Source of the DNA: Rhodanobacter sp. LX-99
GTDB taxonomy: Bacteria; Pseudomonadota; Gammaproteobacteria; Xanthomonadales; Rhodanobacteraceae
DNA: 64,000 bases
Reading direction: 5' to 3'
Assembly (NCBI RefSeq): GCF_018599185.1
Contig: NZ_JAHFVL010000001.1
Coordinates: 1,612,001 to 1,676,000, forward strand
The notes under the pieces were generated by a model. It did no database searches and was not told where the DNA came from. It saw only the letters and a list, made by a program, of their open reading frames with translations. Made by a program: the position numbers and the translations under genes. Positions 30,446 to 38,845 of this stretch are shown in pieces; position 1 is the first letter of the stretch; every line of letters starts with the position of its first letter.

Positions 30446-31393
30446 TCACCAGGGCAGCGCCTGCAGATCCACGTTGCCGCCGGTGAGCACCACGCCGACG
30501 CGCCGGCCGGCGAAGCGCTGCGGCTGCTTGAGGATCGCCGCCAGCACGGTGGCGCTGGACACTTCCACCACCTGCTTCAGCTCCGACCACAGCAGCTGCA
30601 TCGCGGCGATGGTCTCCGCGTCGCTGACCGTGATCACGTCGACGCGATGCGTGCGCAGCGCATCGAGGTTGCGCTCGCCGACCAGCGCGCGCAGGCCGTC
30701 GCAGACCGTGTCGGGCACCACCGTGGTGACCCGCGTGCCGTGCGCCAGCGATTGCGCCGCGTCGTCGGCGCCGAGCGGTTCGGCGCCGAACAGGTTCAAT
30801 GCCGGGTTGATCGCGTGCGCGGCGATCGCCACGCCGCTAGCCAGGCCGCCGCCGCCGACCGGGGTGATCAGCGCATCCAGCCCGGGCGCCTGCTGCAGAA
30901 GTTCCAGCGCCAGCGTGCCCTGCCCGGCCATCACCCGGGTGTCGGCATACGGGTGCACCAGTTCCGCGCCGGTGGCGCGCTGCACCTCGGCGCACATCGC
31001 CTCGCGCGCGGCCTGGGTCGGCGCGCAGCGATGCAGGATCGCGCCGGCGCGTTCGATCGCCTCGAGCTTGGCGCGCACAGCGCCTTCCGGCACCACCACG
31101 TGCGCGGCGATGCCGCGGGTGGCGGCGGCCAGCGCCAGCGCGTTGCCGTGGTTGCCGGAGGAATGCGTGACCACGCCATGCGCGGCCTGTTCGTCGCTGA
31201 GCGACCACACCGCGTTGCAGGCGCCGCGGAACTTGAACGCGCCGCCGCGCTGCAGATGTTCGGCCTTGAAGTGCAGCTCGGCACCGGCCAGCGCATCCAG
31301 CGCCGCGCTGCGCAACACCGGGGTCACCCGCGCGTGCGGCGCGATGCGCGCGGCGGCGTCGCGGACCTGTTCGAAGCTGGGCAATGCATTCAT
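30446..31393 (-). CDS. PLP-dependent threonine/serine dehydratase family protein
   Basis: A 315-residue fold-type II PLP enzyme. The lysine lies in GGAFKFRGACNAVW, followed by SSGNHGNALALAA, and the phosphate loop is TPVGGGGLASG. Unlike IlvA in this window it has no ACT regulatory domain, so it is more likely a catabolic threonine or serine dehydratase or a racemase. The ATG at 31393 shares its A with the TGA of the upstream aldose epimerase gene, so the two are translationally coupled on the minus strand. Confidence 0.85.
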   Translation of the reverse strand: MNALPSFEQVRDAAARIAPHARVTPVLRSAALDALAGAELHFKAEHLQRGGAFKFRGACNAVWSLSDEQAAHGVVTHSSGNHGNALALAAATRGIAAHVVVPEGAVRAKLEAIERAGAILHRCAPTQAAREAMCAEVQRATGAELVHPYADTRVMAGQGTLALELLQQAPGLDALITPVGGGGLASGVAIAAHAINPALNLFGAEPLGADDAAQSLAHGTRVTTVVPDTVCDGLRALVGERNLDALRTHRVDVITVSDAETIAAMQLLWSELKQVVEVSSATVLAAILKQPQRFAGRRVGVVLTGGNVDLQALPW

Positions 31394-32394
31394 CACGATT
31401 CGATCTCCACACCACAACGAAAACGGCGTTCGGCACCGGGCTCCAGGCGCACCGCCTCGGCACACTCGGGCCGGTTGAACGCGTCGGCCATGCACTCCAT
31501 CGGCTCCAGCGCGACCGCACGACGCGCATCGCGGCTTGCCGTGTCGGCAGTGAACGCGTGCATCACGCCGCGCTCCTGCCACACCGCGATGCCGAATCCG
31601 CTGGCCGGATCGCGCAGGCGGGTGCGGATGCGGCCATCGGCGTCCGCCTCCAGGTCGGTATAGCCCTGGTCGAGGATGCTGTCGCCGATCCGCCGCGGCT
31701 CGCGGAAATCCAGCGCCGGCGCATCGTCCAGCGGTACGTAGGCCTCGGCGCCAGCCAGCGCGATCAGGTCGGCGCCGGTGCGGATCAGGGTCTGTGCGGG
31801 AATCTGCAGCTGCCAGCCATCGACCTCGCCCGCGGCCACGCGGAAATACGGATGCCAGCCGAAGAAGCACGGCGCGGCGCTGTCGCCGACGTTGCGCATG
31901 CACGCTTCCAGGCCGAGGCCGCCGTCATCCAGGGTGTACGTCACGGCAAGGTCGATCGCGTGCGGATAACCAGGCTGCGGCCGGATCGCGGACGTGGCCA
32001 GGGTGACCCGTGCGCCGCTGTCGTCGGCGCTCAAGGCGGCAACGTCGAAATCCGCGTCGCGCACGAAGCCATGCCGGCTGGCGCGCGCGGCGCCGGCGAC
32101 GCCGGGCTGCAAGTCCTGCGCCTGGCCGTCGAAGCGGTAACGCGCATCGGCGATCCGCCCGGCGAACGGCACCATGATCGCGAAGCGCGAACCGGCACGA
32201 GCGGCCACTTCGGCCGCATCGCGATAGCCATCGGCGAGGTCGCGCGCGGCGCCGGCGAAGTTCACCTCGAAGCCGAGCAGGACCGCGCCGTGCCGCGCGA
32301 TGCGGACACGCCGACTGCCGTCGACATCGGCCAGCACCACGATGTCCTGCCCACCGAGGCGGCTGCGCCCGGCGGCATATCGCGTCGCATTCAC
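31393..32394 (-). CDS. Aldose 1-epimerase family protein
   Basis: The 333-residue protein has the beta-sandwich features of galactose mutarotase-like epimerases: an N-terminal arginine-containing AIMVPFAGRIADARYRFDG, a central FFGWHPYF with the catalytic-type histidine, and a late ALEPMECMADAFN with the conserved glutamate. These enzymes interconvert anomers of free or phosphorylated sugars; the substrate is not evident. The GTG at 32394 is chosen because AGGAGA lies six bases upstream. An ATG at 32466 would overlap the pepN start on the other strand. Only 70 bases separate it from the divergent pepN. Confidence 0.83.
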   Translation of the reverse strand: MNATRYAAGRSRLGGQDIVVLADVDGSRRVRIARHGAVLLGFEVNFAGAARDLADGYRDAAEVAARAGSRFAIMVPFAGRIADARYRFDGQAQDLQPGVAGAARASRHGFVRDADFDVAALSADDSGARVTLATSAIRPQPGYPHAIDLAVTYTLDDGGLGLEACMRNVGDSAAPCFFGWHPYFRVAAGEVDGWQLQIPAQTLIRTGADLIALAGAEAYVPLDDAPALDFREPRRIGDSILDQGYTDLEADADGRIRTRLRDPASGFGIAVWQERGVMHAFTADTASRDARRAVALEPMECMADAFNRPECAEAVRLEPGAERRFRCGVEIES

Positions 32395-32464
32395 GGGGGT
32401 TCTCCTGCCGTTGAAAACACCCCATGTTAACCTGAGCAGTCCCCATCCCCGTCGCCGTTCTCCC

Positions 32465-35116
32465 ATGCACGCACTCCCGCAGCAGCCTTCAACGTCGATC
32501 CGCCTCAGCGACTACCGCGCGCCCGCCTGGCGGGTCGAGACGGTCGAGCTGGATTTCGATCTCGGCATCGATGCCAGCGAACTGTCCGCGCGCCTGCGGC
32601 TGCGGCGTGACCCCGCGCAGGACGCGCCGCTGCGGCTGGACGGCGAGAACCTGCAGCTGCTGTCGATCGTGCTGGACGGCCGGCAGTTGCCCGCCACCGC
32701 GTACCGCTACGCCGGCAACGTGCTGGAGGTCGACGGCGCCCGCGACGGCAGCGTGCTGGAAACCCGCGTGCGGCTGCGCCCGGCCGCGAACACCGCGCTG
32801 GAAGGCCTGTACCTGTCCGGTTCGCGCGAGGCCGGCTTCCTGCTGACCCAGTGCGAGGCCGAGGGTTTTCGCCACATCACCTTCTTCCCCGACCGACCCG
32901 ACGTGCTGTCCAGCTACACGGTCACCTTGCGTGCCGACCGCGCGCGCTTTCCGGTGCTGCTGGCCGGCGGCAACCCGGACGGCGCCGGCGAGCTGGAAGG
33001 CGGCCGGCACTGGGCGCGCTTCGTCGATCCGCATCCGAAACCGAGCTATTTGTTCGCCCTGGTCGCCGGCCGGCTGGAAAAGATCGAGCGCGACTACGTC
33101 ACCGCCGACGGCCGCGCGGTGCAGCTGAAGATCTGGGCCGAGGCCGACGCGATCGACCGCTGCCACTACGCGATGGACGCGCTGGAACGTTCGATGCGCT
33201 GGGACGAGCAGGCCTACGGCCGCAACTACGACCTCGACGTGTTCCACGTCGTCGCCACCCACGACTTCAACATGGGCGCGATGGAGAACAAGGGCCTCAA
33301 CATCTTCAACGCGAAGTGCCTGCTGGCCGAGCCGGACTCCACCACCGACGAGGAATACCGCCACGTCGAGGCGGTGGTCGCGCACGAGTACTTCCACAAC
33401 TGGAGCGGCAACCGCGTCACCTGCCGCGACTGGTTCCAGCTGTCGCTGAAGGAAGGGCTGACCGTGTTCCGCGAGCAGAGCTTCTCGGCCGACATGAACT
33501 CGGCGCCGCTGAAGCGCATCGAGGACGTCGCCCTGCTGCGTCGCGCGCAGTTCCCCGAGGACGCCGGCCCGCTGGCGCATCCGGTGCGCCCGGCGCAATA
33601 CAGCGAGATCAACAACTTCTACACCGCCACGGTGTACGAGAAAGGCGCCGAGCTGGTGCGCATGCTGGCCGGCGCGCTGGGCCGGGACGGTTTCCGCCGC
33701 GGCATGGACCGTTATTTCGAGCGCAACGACGGCCGCGCCGCCACGCTGGAGGATTTCCTCGCCGCACTGGGCGAGGCCAACGGCACCGACCTTACGCCCT
33801 ACCTTGCCTGGTACGCCCAGGCCGGCACGCCGCGGCTGAAGGCGCACGGCCATTACGACGCGGCCCGGCACGAATACACGCTGACCCTGGCCCAGCACAT
33901 TCCGGGCGGCCACGGCGCGGAACCCCGGCCACCGCTGCCGATCCCGGTCAAGCTGGCGCTGTTTACCCGCCAGGGCGACATGCTGCCGCTGCATATGGAC
34001 GGCCAGACGTCCAAAACAGGCAACGAACTCGTGGTGGTCCTGGCCCAGGCCGAGCAGAACTTCGTTTTCACCCATGTCGCTACCGCACCGGTGCCCTCGC
34101 TGCTGCGCGGGTTCTCCGCGCCGGTGATCCTGGAATGCGACTACACGCCGGACGAGCTGGCGTTGCTGCTGGCCCACGACGTCGACGGCTTCAACCGCTG
34201 GGAGGCCGGCCAGCAACTCGCCGCGCGCGCCTACGAGGACTTGCGCGACGGCACCTCCGCCATCGCCCTGCAAGCTTGGTGCGACGCACTGGCCAGGCTG
34301 TTCGACAACACCGCGATCGACGACGCACTGCTGGCCGACCTGCTGACGCCGCCGGGCGAGGTCGAACTGGCCGAGCGCGAAAGCGCGATCGATCCGCAGC
34401 GCATCCACAGCCTGCGCCAGACCCTGCAGCAGCGGCTGGCGGAACGGCTGGGCGCCACCGCCTTGCGCCAACGTTACGCGACGCTGGTTGCGCACGCCAC
34501 GATCGAACTCGATGCGCTCAGCCAGGCACGTCGCCGGCTCAAGCGCCGCGTGCTGGAACTGCTGGCGTTGCTCGACCACGACGGCGCCTGCGAACTGGCG
34601 GCCGGGCAGTACCGCGATGCGCCCGGCATGACCGACCGTCTCGCCGCGCTGGCCGTGCTGGTACGCAACGACGCCGCGCAAGCTGCCGCGGCATTGCGCG
34701 ACTACCGCGAACGTCACGCCGACAATGCGCTGGCGCTGGACAAGTGGTTCGCGGTGCAGGCACAGCTGCCGGGCGAGCCCGCGCTGGATCGCGTGCGTGC
34801 GCTGGAGCACGATGCCGCGTTCACGCTGAAGAACCCGAACCGGGTGCAGTCGCTGCTGGGCGCGTTCGTGCGCAACAACCCCAGCGGTTTCCACCGCCTC
34901 GACGGCGCCGGCTACCGGCTGCTGGCCGAACGGCTGGTGGCGCTGGATGCGTTGAACCCGCAAGTCGCGGCGCGTCTGGCCACGGCATTCAACGGCTGGC
35001 AGCGGCTGGAACCGCAGCGGCGCGAGGCCGCGCGTGCGGCGATCGTGGAACTGGCCGGACATCGCGGGCTTTCCCGCAACCTGGCCGAAATCATCGGCAG
35101 CGTGCTGAACCACTGA
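32465..35116 (+). CDS. pepN: Aminopeptidase N (M1 family)
   Basis: PepN is a cytoplasmic zinc aminopeptidase that trims N-terminal residues from peptides. The exopeptidase motif GAMEN is near residue 272. The zinc site HEYFHNWSGNRVT is near 307-311, with the third ligand glutamate in SLKEGLTVFREQ. At 883 residues it matches the E. coli-type PepN (about 870), including the C-terminal helical and DUF3458-like region. The ATG at 32465 lies opposite the alternative epimerase start. Confidence 0.95.
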   Translation: MHALPQQPSTSIRLSDYRAPAWRVETVELDFDLGIDASELSARLRLRRDPAQDAPLRLDGENLQLLSIVLDGRQLPATAYRYAGNVLEVDGARDGSVLETRVRLRPAANTALEGLYLSGSREAGFLLTQCEAEGFRHITFFPDRPDVLSSYTVTLRADRARFPVLLAGGNPDGAGELEGGRHWARFVDPHPKPSYLFALVAGRLEKIERDYVTADGRAVQLKIWAEADAIDRCHYAMDALERSMRWDEQAYGRNYDLDVFHVVATHDFNMGAMENKGLNIFNAKCLLAEPDSTTDEEYRHVEAVVAHEYFHNWSGNRVTCRDWFQLSLKEGLTVFREQSFSADMNSAPLKRIEDVALLRRAQFPEDAGPLAHPVRPAQYSEINNFYTATVYEKGAELVRMLAGALGRDGFRRGMDRYFERNDGRAATLEDFLAALGEANGTDLTPYLAWYAQAGTPRLKAHGHYDAARHEYTLTLAQHIPGGHGAEPRPPLPIPVKLALFTRQGDMLPLHMDGQTSKTGNELVVVLAQAEQNFVFTHVATAPVPSLLRGFSAPVILECDYTPDELALLLAHDVDGFNRWEAGQQLAARAYEDLRDGTSAIALQAWCDALARLFDNTAIDDALLADLLTPPGEVELAERESAIDPQRIHSLRQTLQQRLAERLGATALRQRYATLVAHATIELDALSQARRRLKRRVLELLALLDHDGACELAAGQYRDAPGMTDRLAALAVLVRNDAAQAAAALRDYRERHADNALALDKWFAVQAQLPGEPALDRVRALEHDAAFTLKNPNRVQSLLGAFVRNNPSGFHRLDGAGYRLLAERLVALDALNPQVAARLATAFNGWQRLEPQRREAARAAIVELAGHRGLSRNLAEIIGSVLNH

Positions 35117-35153
35117 CCGGACGCGGCGACATCGAGCCTGTTCCGCGCAGTCG

Positions 35154-35194
35154 CCCCGGTGTACGTGGCGGTGCCACCACGCACACGGGCGGGG
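35154..35194 (+). terminator. Imperfect hairpin after pepN
   Basis: CCCC (35154-35157), GTGT (35159-35162) and CGTGG (35164-35168) pair with CCACG (35177-35181), ACAC (35183-35186) and GGGG (35191-35194). TATTTC follows. It lies between the convergent pepN and 61-residue gene. Confidence 0.45.
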
Positions 35195-35202
35195 TATTTC
35201 AT

Positions 35203-35388
35203 TCAGACGGCCAGATGATCGAGTGCATCGAGCAGACTCTGCATGCGCGACTCCAGGTTCGGCTGCAGCGTCTCGCGCTCGCTGTCTTCGCGCTCGCTCA
35301 AGCCGTCGATGGCCATCTCGACCTGGCCGAGTTCGATCAGCAGGTCGTGGTGCGGATAAACCGGTTGGAAATCGAAGCTCATGTCCAT
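35203..35388 (-). CDS. Small acidic protein of unknown function (61 aa)
   Basis: I do not recognise it. The sequence starts MDMSFDFQPVYPHHDLLIEL and continues as an acidic, probably helical segment with SEREDSERETL and a leucine-rich end (SLLDALDHLAV). There is no signal peptide or membrane segment. The ATG at 35388 has GAGAGGG seven bases upstream, a strong ribosome binding site, and so is preferred over an upstream in-frame start. It converges on pepN. A small regulatory or adaptor protein is possible. Confidence 0.6.
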   Translation of the reverse strand: MDMSFDFQPVYPHHDLLIELGQVEMAIDGLSEREDSERETLQPNLESRMQSLLDALDHLAV

Positions 35389-35535
35389 GACGCATCCCTC
35401 TCGTGATCGGTAACGGAGGAGATGCAACCCCCATGCCAATATGTGATGCCAATCACGGTGGGTTCACGCCTCTCATCACACGACTGACGCTGCACGTCAT
35501 CAGCTGCCGCGGTCGGACACAAAATCCCTTTTCAG

Positions 35536-35643
35536 TCACCCCATGTTCACGCGTTTGCGGTGAATATCGACCTGCGTTTTACGGCAGCAGCCGCTGCTCG
35601 CGCCAGATGATTTCCGGTTTCTGGCGTCCGGCAATACGGTCAT
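35536..35643 (-). CDS. Possible 35-residue basic peptide with its start in a hairpin loop
   Basis: A short ORF, MTVLPDARNRKSSGASS at its start and HRKRVNMG at its end, is preceded by AGGGGGA eight bases before the ATG. The ribosome binding site and ATG lie in the loop of a 13-bp perfect stem (35620-35632 with 35670-35682). About 29 percent of its codons end in A or T, more than in neighbouring genes, so coding is not certain. An RNA-only role for this region is equally likely. Confidence 0.35.
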   Translation of the reverse strand: MTVLPDARNRKSSGASSGCCRKTQVDIHRKRVNMG

Positions 35644-35731
35644 CCTGGATTCCCCCTGTTCCTGAGACCGCCGGACGCCAGATCTATCAGCACAAGGCCC
35701 CGCGGCCGCCAAGCCGCGGGGCCTTGTCTTT
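35620..35731. ncRNA. Candidate structured RNA: long-loop hairpin followed by a GC-rich terminator
   Basis: Stem one is TCTGGCGTCCGGC (35620-35632) with GCCGGACGCCAGA (35670-35682), extended by GGTC/GACC. Stem two is 14 perfect pairs, 35693-35706 with 35713-35726, loop CGCCAA, then TCTTT on the plus strand. On the plus strand this would be a two-hairpin small RNA ending in an intrinsic terminator. On the minus strand the first loop presents three GGA motifs and the start of the 35-codon ORF. No promoter is clear. The rest of the 598-base spacer (35389-35986) shows only the terminator at 35761-35791. Confidence 0.45.
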
Positions 35732-35760
35732 GCAGGCTCCGGCGGACTTTCCTGGCGCAC

Positions 35761-35791
35761 AAAAGGCGACGGCACCCCGAGAGGTGCCGTC
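35761..35791 (-). terminator. Intrinsic terminator (minus strand) in the pepN-mnmG spacer
   Basis: GACGGCACC (35768-35776) and GGTGCCGTC (35783-35791) form a perfect 9-bp stem with a six-base loop. On the minus strand GCC and TTTT (35764-35761) follow. No minus-strand gene is recognised upstream of it, so it may end a short transcript that starts near mnmG. Confidence 0.65.
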
Positions 35792-35986
35792 TTGCTTCCT
35801 TTCCTGGTACGCGATCGAACCCCTGTCCGTCCGATCTCGGCGCGCGTGGTCGCGCAGCGTCTGCCCCTGAAAGTGCTGGTTTTTGGAAGCAGGAAGCATG
35901 CCAGCCCATCCGATCGGCTTGCAAGGCGTTGATGGCGTTACCATGGCGCCCCGTTTCGTCACATTCTGCACGCTCAGGTCAGTTCG

Positions 35987-37864
35987 ATGCGCCACCCGAC
36001 CCACTACGACGTCATCGTGATCGGCGGCGGCCACGCCGGCACCGAGGCCGCGCTGGCCGCCGCGCGCGCCGGTGCGCGCACGCTGCTGCTCAGCCACAAC
36101 ATCGAAACGATCGGCCAGATGAGCTGCAACCCCGCCATCGGCGGCATCGGCAAGGGCCACCTGGTCAAGGAGATCGACGCGCTGGGCGGCGCGATGGCGC
36201 ACGCCGCCGATCGCGCCGGCATCCAGTGGCGCACGCTGAACGCGTCGAAGGGTCCGGCCGTGCGCGCCACCCGCTGCCAGGCCGACCGCGCGCTGTACAA
36301 GGCGGCGATCCGCCGCATGGTGGAAAGCCAGCCGAACCTCGAGCTGTTCCAGCAGGCGGTGGACGACCTGGTCATCGAGCACGGCCGCGTCACCGGCGTG
36401 GTCACCCAGATGGGCTTGTCGTTCGGCGCCCGCTCGGTGGTGCTCACCGCCGGCACCTTCCTCGCCGGCAAGATCCACATCGGCCAGGCGCAATACGCCG
36501 GCGGCCGTGCCGGCGATCCGCCGGCCAGCACGCTGGCGGCGAAGCTGCGCGAGTTGCCGGTCGCCGCCGACCGCCTGAAGACCGGCACGCCGCCGCGCAT
36601 CGACCTGCGCAGCATCGACTTCAACGGCCTGGAAGAGCAGCCCGGCGACGCGCCGGCGCCGGTGTTCTCCTACCTCGGCTCGCGCGACGAGCACCCGCGC
36701 CAGGTCAGCTGCTGGATCACCCATACGTCCGAGCGCACACACGAGATCATCCGCGGCGCGCTGGACCGCTCGCCGCTGTACACCGGCCAGATCGAGGGCA
36801 TCGGCCCGCGCTACTGCCCGTCGATCGAGGACAAGGTGGTGCGCTTCGCCGAGAAGCCGTCGCACCAGATCTTCATCGAGCCGGAAGGACTGGACACGTT
36901 CGAGATCTACCCGAACGGCATCTCCACCTCGCTGCCGTACGACGTGCAGCTGGCGCTGGTGCATTCGATTCCCGGTTTCGAGCGCGCCCACATCACCCGC
37001 CCCGGCTACGCGATCGAATACGACTATTTCGATCCGCGCGGACTCCACCCGTGGCTGGAGACGAAGGCGATCCCCGGCCTGTACTTCGCCGGCCAGATCA
37101 ACGGCACCACCGGCTACGAGGAAGCTGCCGCGCAGGGCCTGATCGCCGGCCTCAACGCCGCGCTGTCGGTACAGGACAAGGCGCCGTGGTACCCGCGCCG
37201 CGACGAGGCGTACATCGGCGTGCTGATCGACGACCTCACCAGCAACGGCACCATCGAGCCGTACCGCATGTTCACCTCGCGCGCCGAATACCGGCTGCAC
37301 CTGCGCGAGGACAATGCCGACCTGCGCCTCACCGAGAAGGGTTTCGAACTCGGCGTGGTGCCGCAGGCGCGCTTCGACGCACTGCGCGCCAAGCGCGAGG
37401 CGGTCGAGCGCGAGCTGCAGCGCCTCGGCGCGCTGTGGGTGACCCCGGCGAACGCGCGCGGCGCGGCGGTCGAGCGCCAGCTTGGCATCGCGGTCAGCCG
37501 CGAGACCAGCGCCATCGACCTGCTGCGCCGGCCCGAACTCGATTACGCCACGCTCGCCGCCGTGCCCGAACTGGGGCCGCCGGTGCAGCACGACGACGTC
37601 GCCGCGCAAGTCGAGGTGCAGGTGAAGTACGCCGGCTATCTCGAACGCCAGCGCGAGGAGATCGAACGCCAGCGCCGTCACGAGCACCTGGCGATTCCCG
37701 ACGGCTTCGACTACGACAAGGTGCGCGGGCTGTCCGCCGAAGTGCTGCTGAAACTGAAGCGCACGCTGCCGGCCACGGTCGGCCAGGCCGCGCGCGTCAG
37801 CGGCGTCACCCCGGCGGCGATCTCGCTGCTGCTGGTGCACCTGAAACGCCGCGACGCCGCCTGA
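35987..37864 (+). CDS. mnmG: tRNA uridine-5-carboxymethylaminomethyl(34) synthesis enzyme MnmG
   Basis: MnmG (GidA) with MnmE installs the carboxymethylaminomethyl group on wobble uridine 34 of several tRNAs. The FAD-binding loop [21 protein letters not shown] opens the protein. The signature [24 protein letters not shown] and the C-terminal [15 protein letters not shown] are intact. At 625 residues it is the normal length. In many bacteria it lies near oriC, but no DnaA boxes were seen here. The partner MnmE is not in this window. Confidence 0.96.
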   Translation: MRHPTHYDVIVIGGGHAGTEAALAAARAGARTLLLSHNIETIGQMSCNPAIGGIGKGHLVKEIDALGGAMAHAADRAGIQWRTLNASKGPAVRATRCQADRALYKAAIRRMVESQPNLELFQQAVDDLVIEHGRVTGVVTQMGLSFGARSVVLTAGTFLAGKIHIGQAQYAGGRAGDPPASTLAAKLRELPVAADRLKTGTPPRIDLRSIDFNGLEEQPGDAPAPVFSYLGSRDEHPRQVSCWITHTSERTHEIIRGALDRSPLYTGQIEGIGPRYCPSIEDKVVRFAEKPSHQIFIEPEGLDTFEIYPNGISTSLPYDVQLALVHSIPGFERAHITRPGYAIEYDYFDPRGLHPWLETKAIPGLYFAGQINGTTGYEEAAAQGLIAGLNAALSVQDKAPWYPRRDEAYIGVLIDDLTSNGTIEPYRMFTSRAEYRLHLREDNADLRLTEKGFELGVVPQARFDALRAKREAVERELQRLGALWVTPANARGAAVERQLGIAVSRETSAIDLLRRPELDYATLAAVPELGPPVQHDDVAAQVEVQVKYAGYLERQREEIERQRRHEHLAIPDGFDYDKVRGLSAEVLLKLKRTLPATVGQAARVSGVTPAAISLLLVHLKRRDAA

Positions 37865-37921
37865 CCCGCCCGCGCGGCAACATGGCATCATGCGCACCTT
37901 GACCAAGACGGGAGCGCAAGC

Positions 37922-38695
37922 ATGGAGATCTGGATCGGCCGCGACGGCGAACGGCATGGCCCTTACAAGGAAGACGATGTGCGCCAGTGGCTGCGCAGCG
38001 GCCAGGTAAGCCCGCAGGATCTGGCCTGGTACGAGGGCCTTGCCGATTGGCAGCCGCTGTCGGTGCTGTTTCCCGACATGACCGCCGCGCCGCCACCCGC
38101 CGCCGCCAATCCCTACGCCGCACCGGCCGCCCCCTTGCTGCCGCAGACCACCGCCGCGGCGCTGGAAGACCACGCCGGTTTCTGGAAGCGCGTGGCCGCC
38201 TACATCCTCGACGCGATCGTGCTGTACATCCCGCAGATGCTGATCGAGAAGATGTTCGGCGGTGACGCCGCCAAGGAGGCGCTGAAGCAGGCCAGCCTCG
38301 ACGCCATCGGCAACCCCGACGCCATGATGGCTGCCAACATGCACTACTACTCCACGATGTGGCCGGCGATGCTGCTCATCGTGGTGATGGGCGTGCTGTA
38401 CTTCGCCGTGTGCGAAAGCTCGGCCTGGCAAGGCACGCTGGGCAAGCTGGCGCTGGGCATCCGGGTCACCGACCTGCAGGGCAAGCGGATCAGCTTTCCG
38501 CGCGCGCTGGGCCGCTACTTCGCCAAGATCCTCAGCGCCATCATCCTGGGCATCGGCTTCCTGATGGTCGCCTGGACCCAGCGCAAGCAGGGCCTGCACG
38601 ACATGATCTGCGACACCCTGGTGCTGAACGGCCGCGCCAGCGAGTTCAAGCCCACGCAGGCATCGCCCGGCAACCGCAACTCGTTCAGCGCCTGA
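37922..38695 (+). CDS. GYF-2 and RDD domain membrane protein
   Basis: Residues 1-50 (MEIWIGRDGERHGPYKEDDV, then WLRSGQV and WYEGLADWQPL) form a GYF_2-type domain often found on bacterial membrane proteins. A Pro/Ala linker follows to about residue 80. The rest is an RDD domain with an Arg near FWKRVAAYILDAIVL and hydrophobic segments around 95-110, 150-165 and 200-220. RDD proteins are inner-membrane proteins of mostly unknown role, some acting in ion exchange. It lies 57 bases after mnmG, same strand. Confidence 0.82.
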   Translation: MEIWIGRDGERHGPYKEDDVRQWLRSGQVSPQDLAWYEGLADWQPLSVLFPDMTAAPPPAAANPYAAPAAPLLPQTTAAALEDHAGFWKRVAAYILDAIVLYIPQMLIEKMFGGDAAKEALKQASLDAIGNPDAMMAANMHYYSTMWPAMLLIVVMGVLYFAVCESSAWQGTLGKLALGIRVTDLQGKRISFPRALGRYFAKILSAIILGIGFLMVAWTQRKQGLHDMICDTLVLNGRASEFKPTQASPGNRNSFSA

Positions 38696-38714
38696 TCCGG
38701 CGTTGATTTCCGCC

Positions 38715-38748
38715 ACGGCGCCGCGGTCGATCCGCGGCGCCGTTCTCG
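38715..38748 (+). terminator. Intrinsic terminator after the RDD gene
   Basis: ACGGCGCCGCGG and CCGCGGCGCCGT form a perfect 12-bp stem around TCGAT, followed by TCTCGTTT. It separates the mnmG-RDD pair from tex. Confidence 0.75.
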
Positions 38749-38845
38749 TTTGCGCGACGGCGTGCCCGCGGCCGCTTGTTATCATCGACAGCTTGAACCT
38801 CTTCACCCGGCGCCACGCGCCGTCGCAAGGAATCGAAAGCCACCC

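Noticed and set aside
35743..35753. AGGAAAGTCCG on the minus strand, a match to a conserved RNase P RNA stretch
   Set aside because: The GC-rich hairpin at 35693-35726 follows within 20 bases, far too soon for a 350-base RNase P RNA, and the other conserved segments are missing.
35805..35826. tRNA-like GGTTCGATC T-loop on the minus strand followed by a CCA
   Set aside because: The flanking bases do not pair as a T stem, and no acceptor, D or anticodon arm can be built upstream.
35389..35986. Possible replication origin beside mnmG (gidA)
   Set aside because: No DnaA box clusters or AT-rich unwinding region are seen, and dnaA, dnaN and parAB are not in the window.
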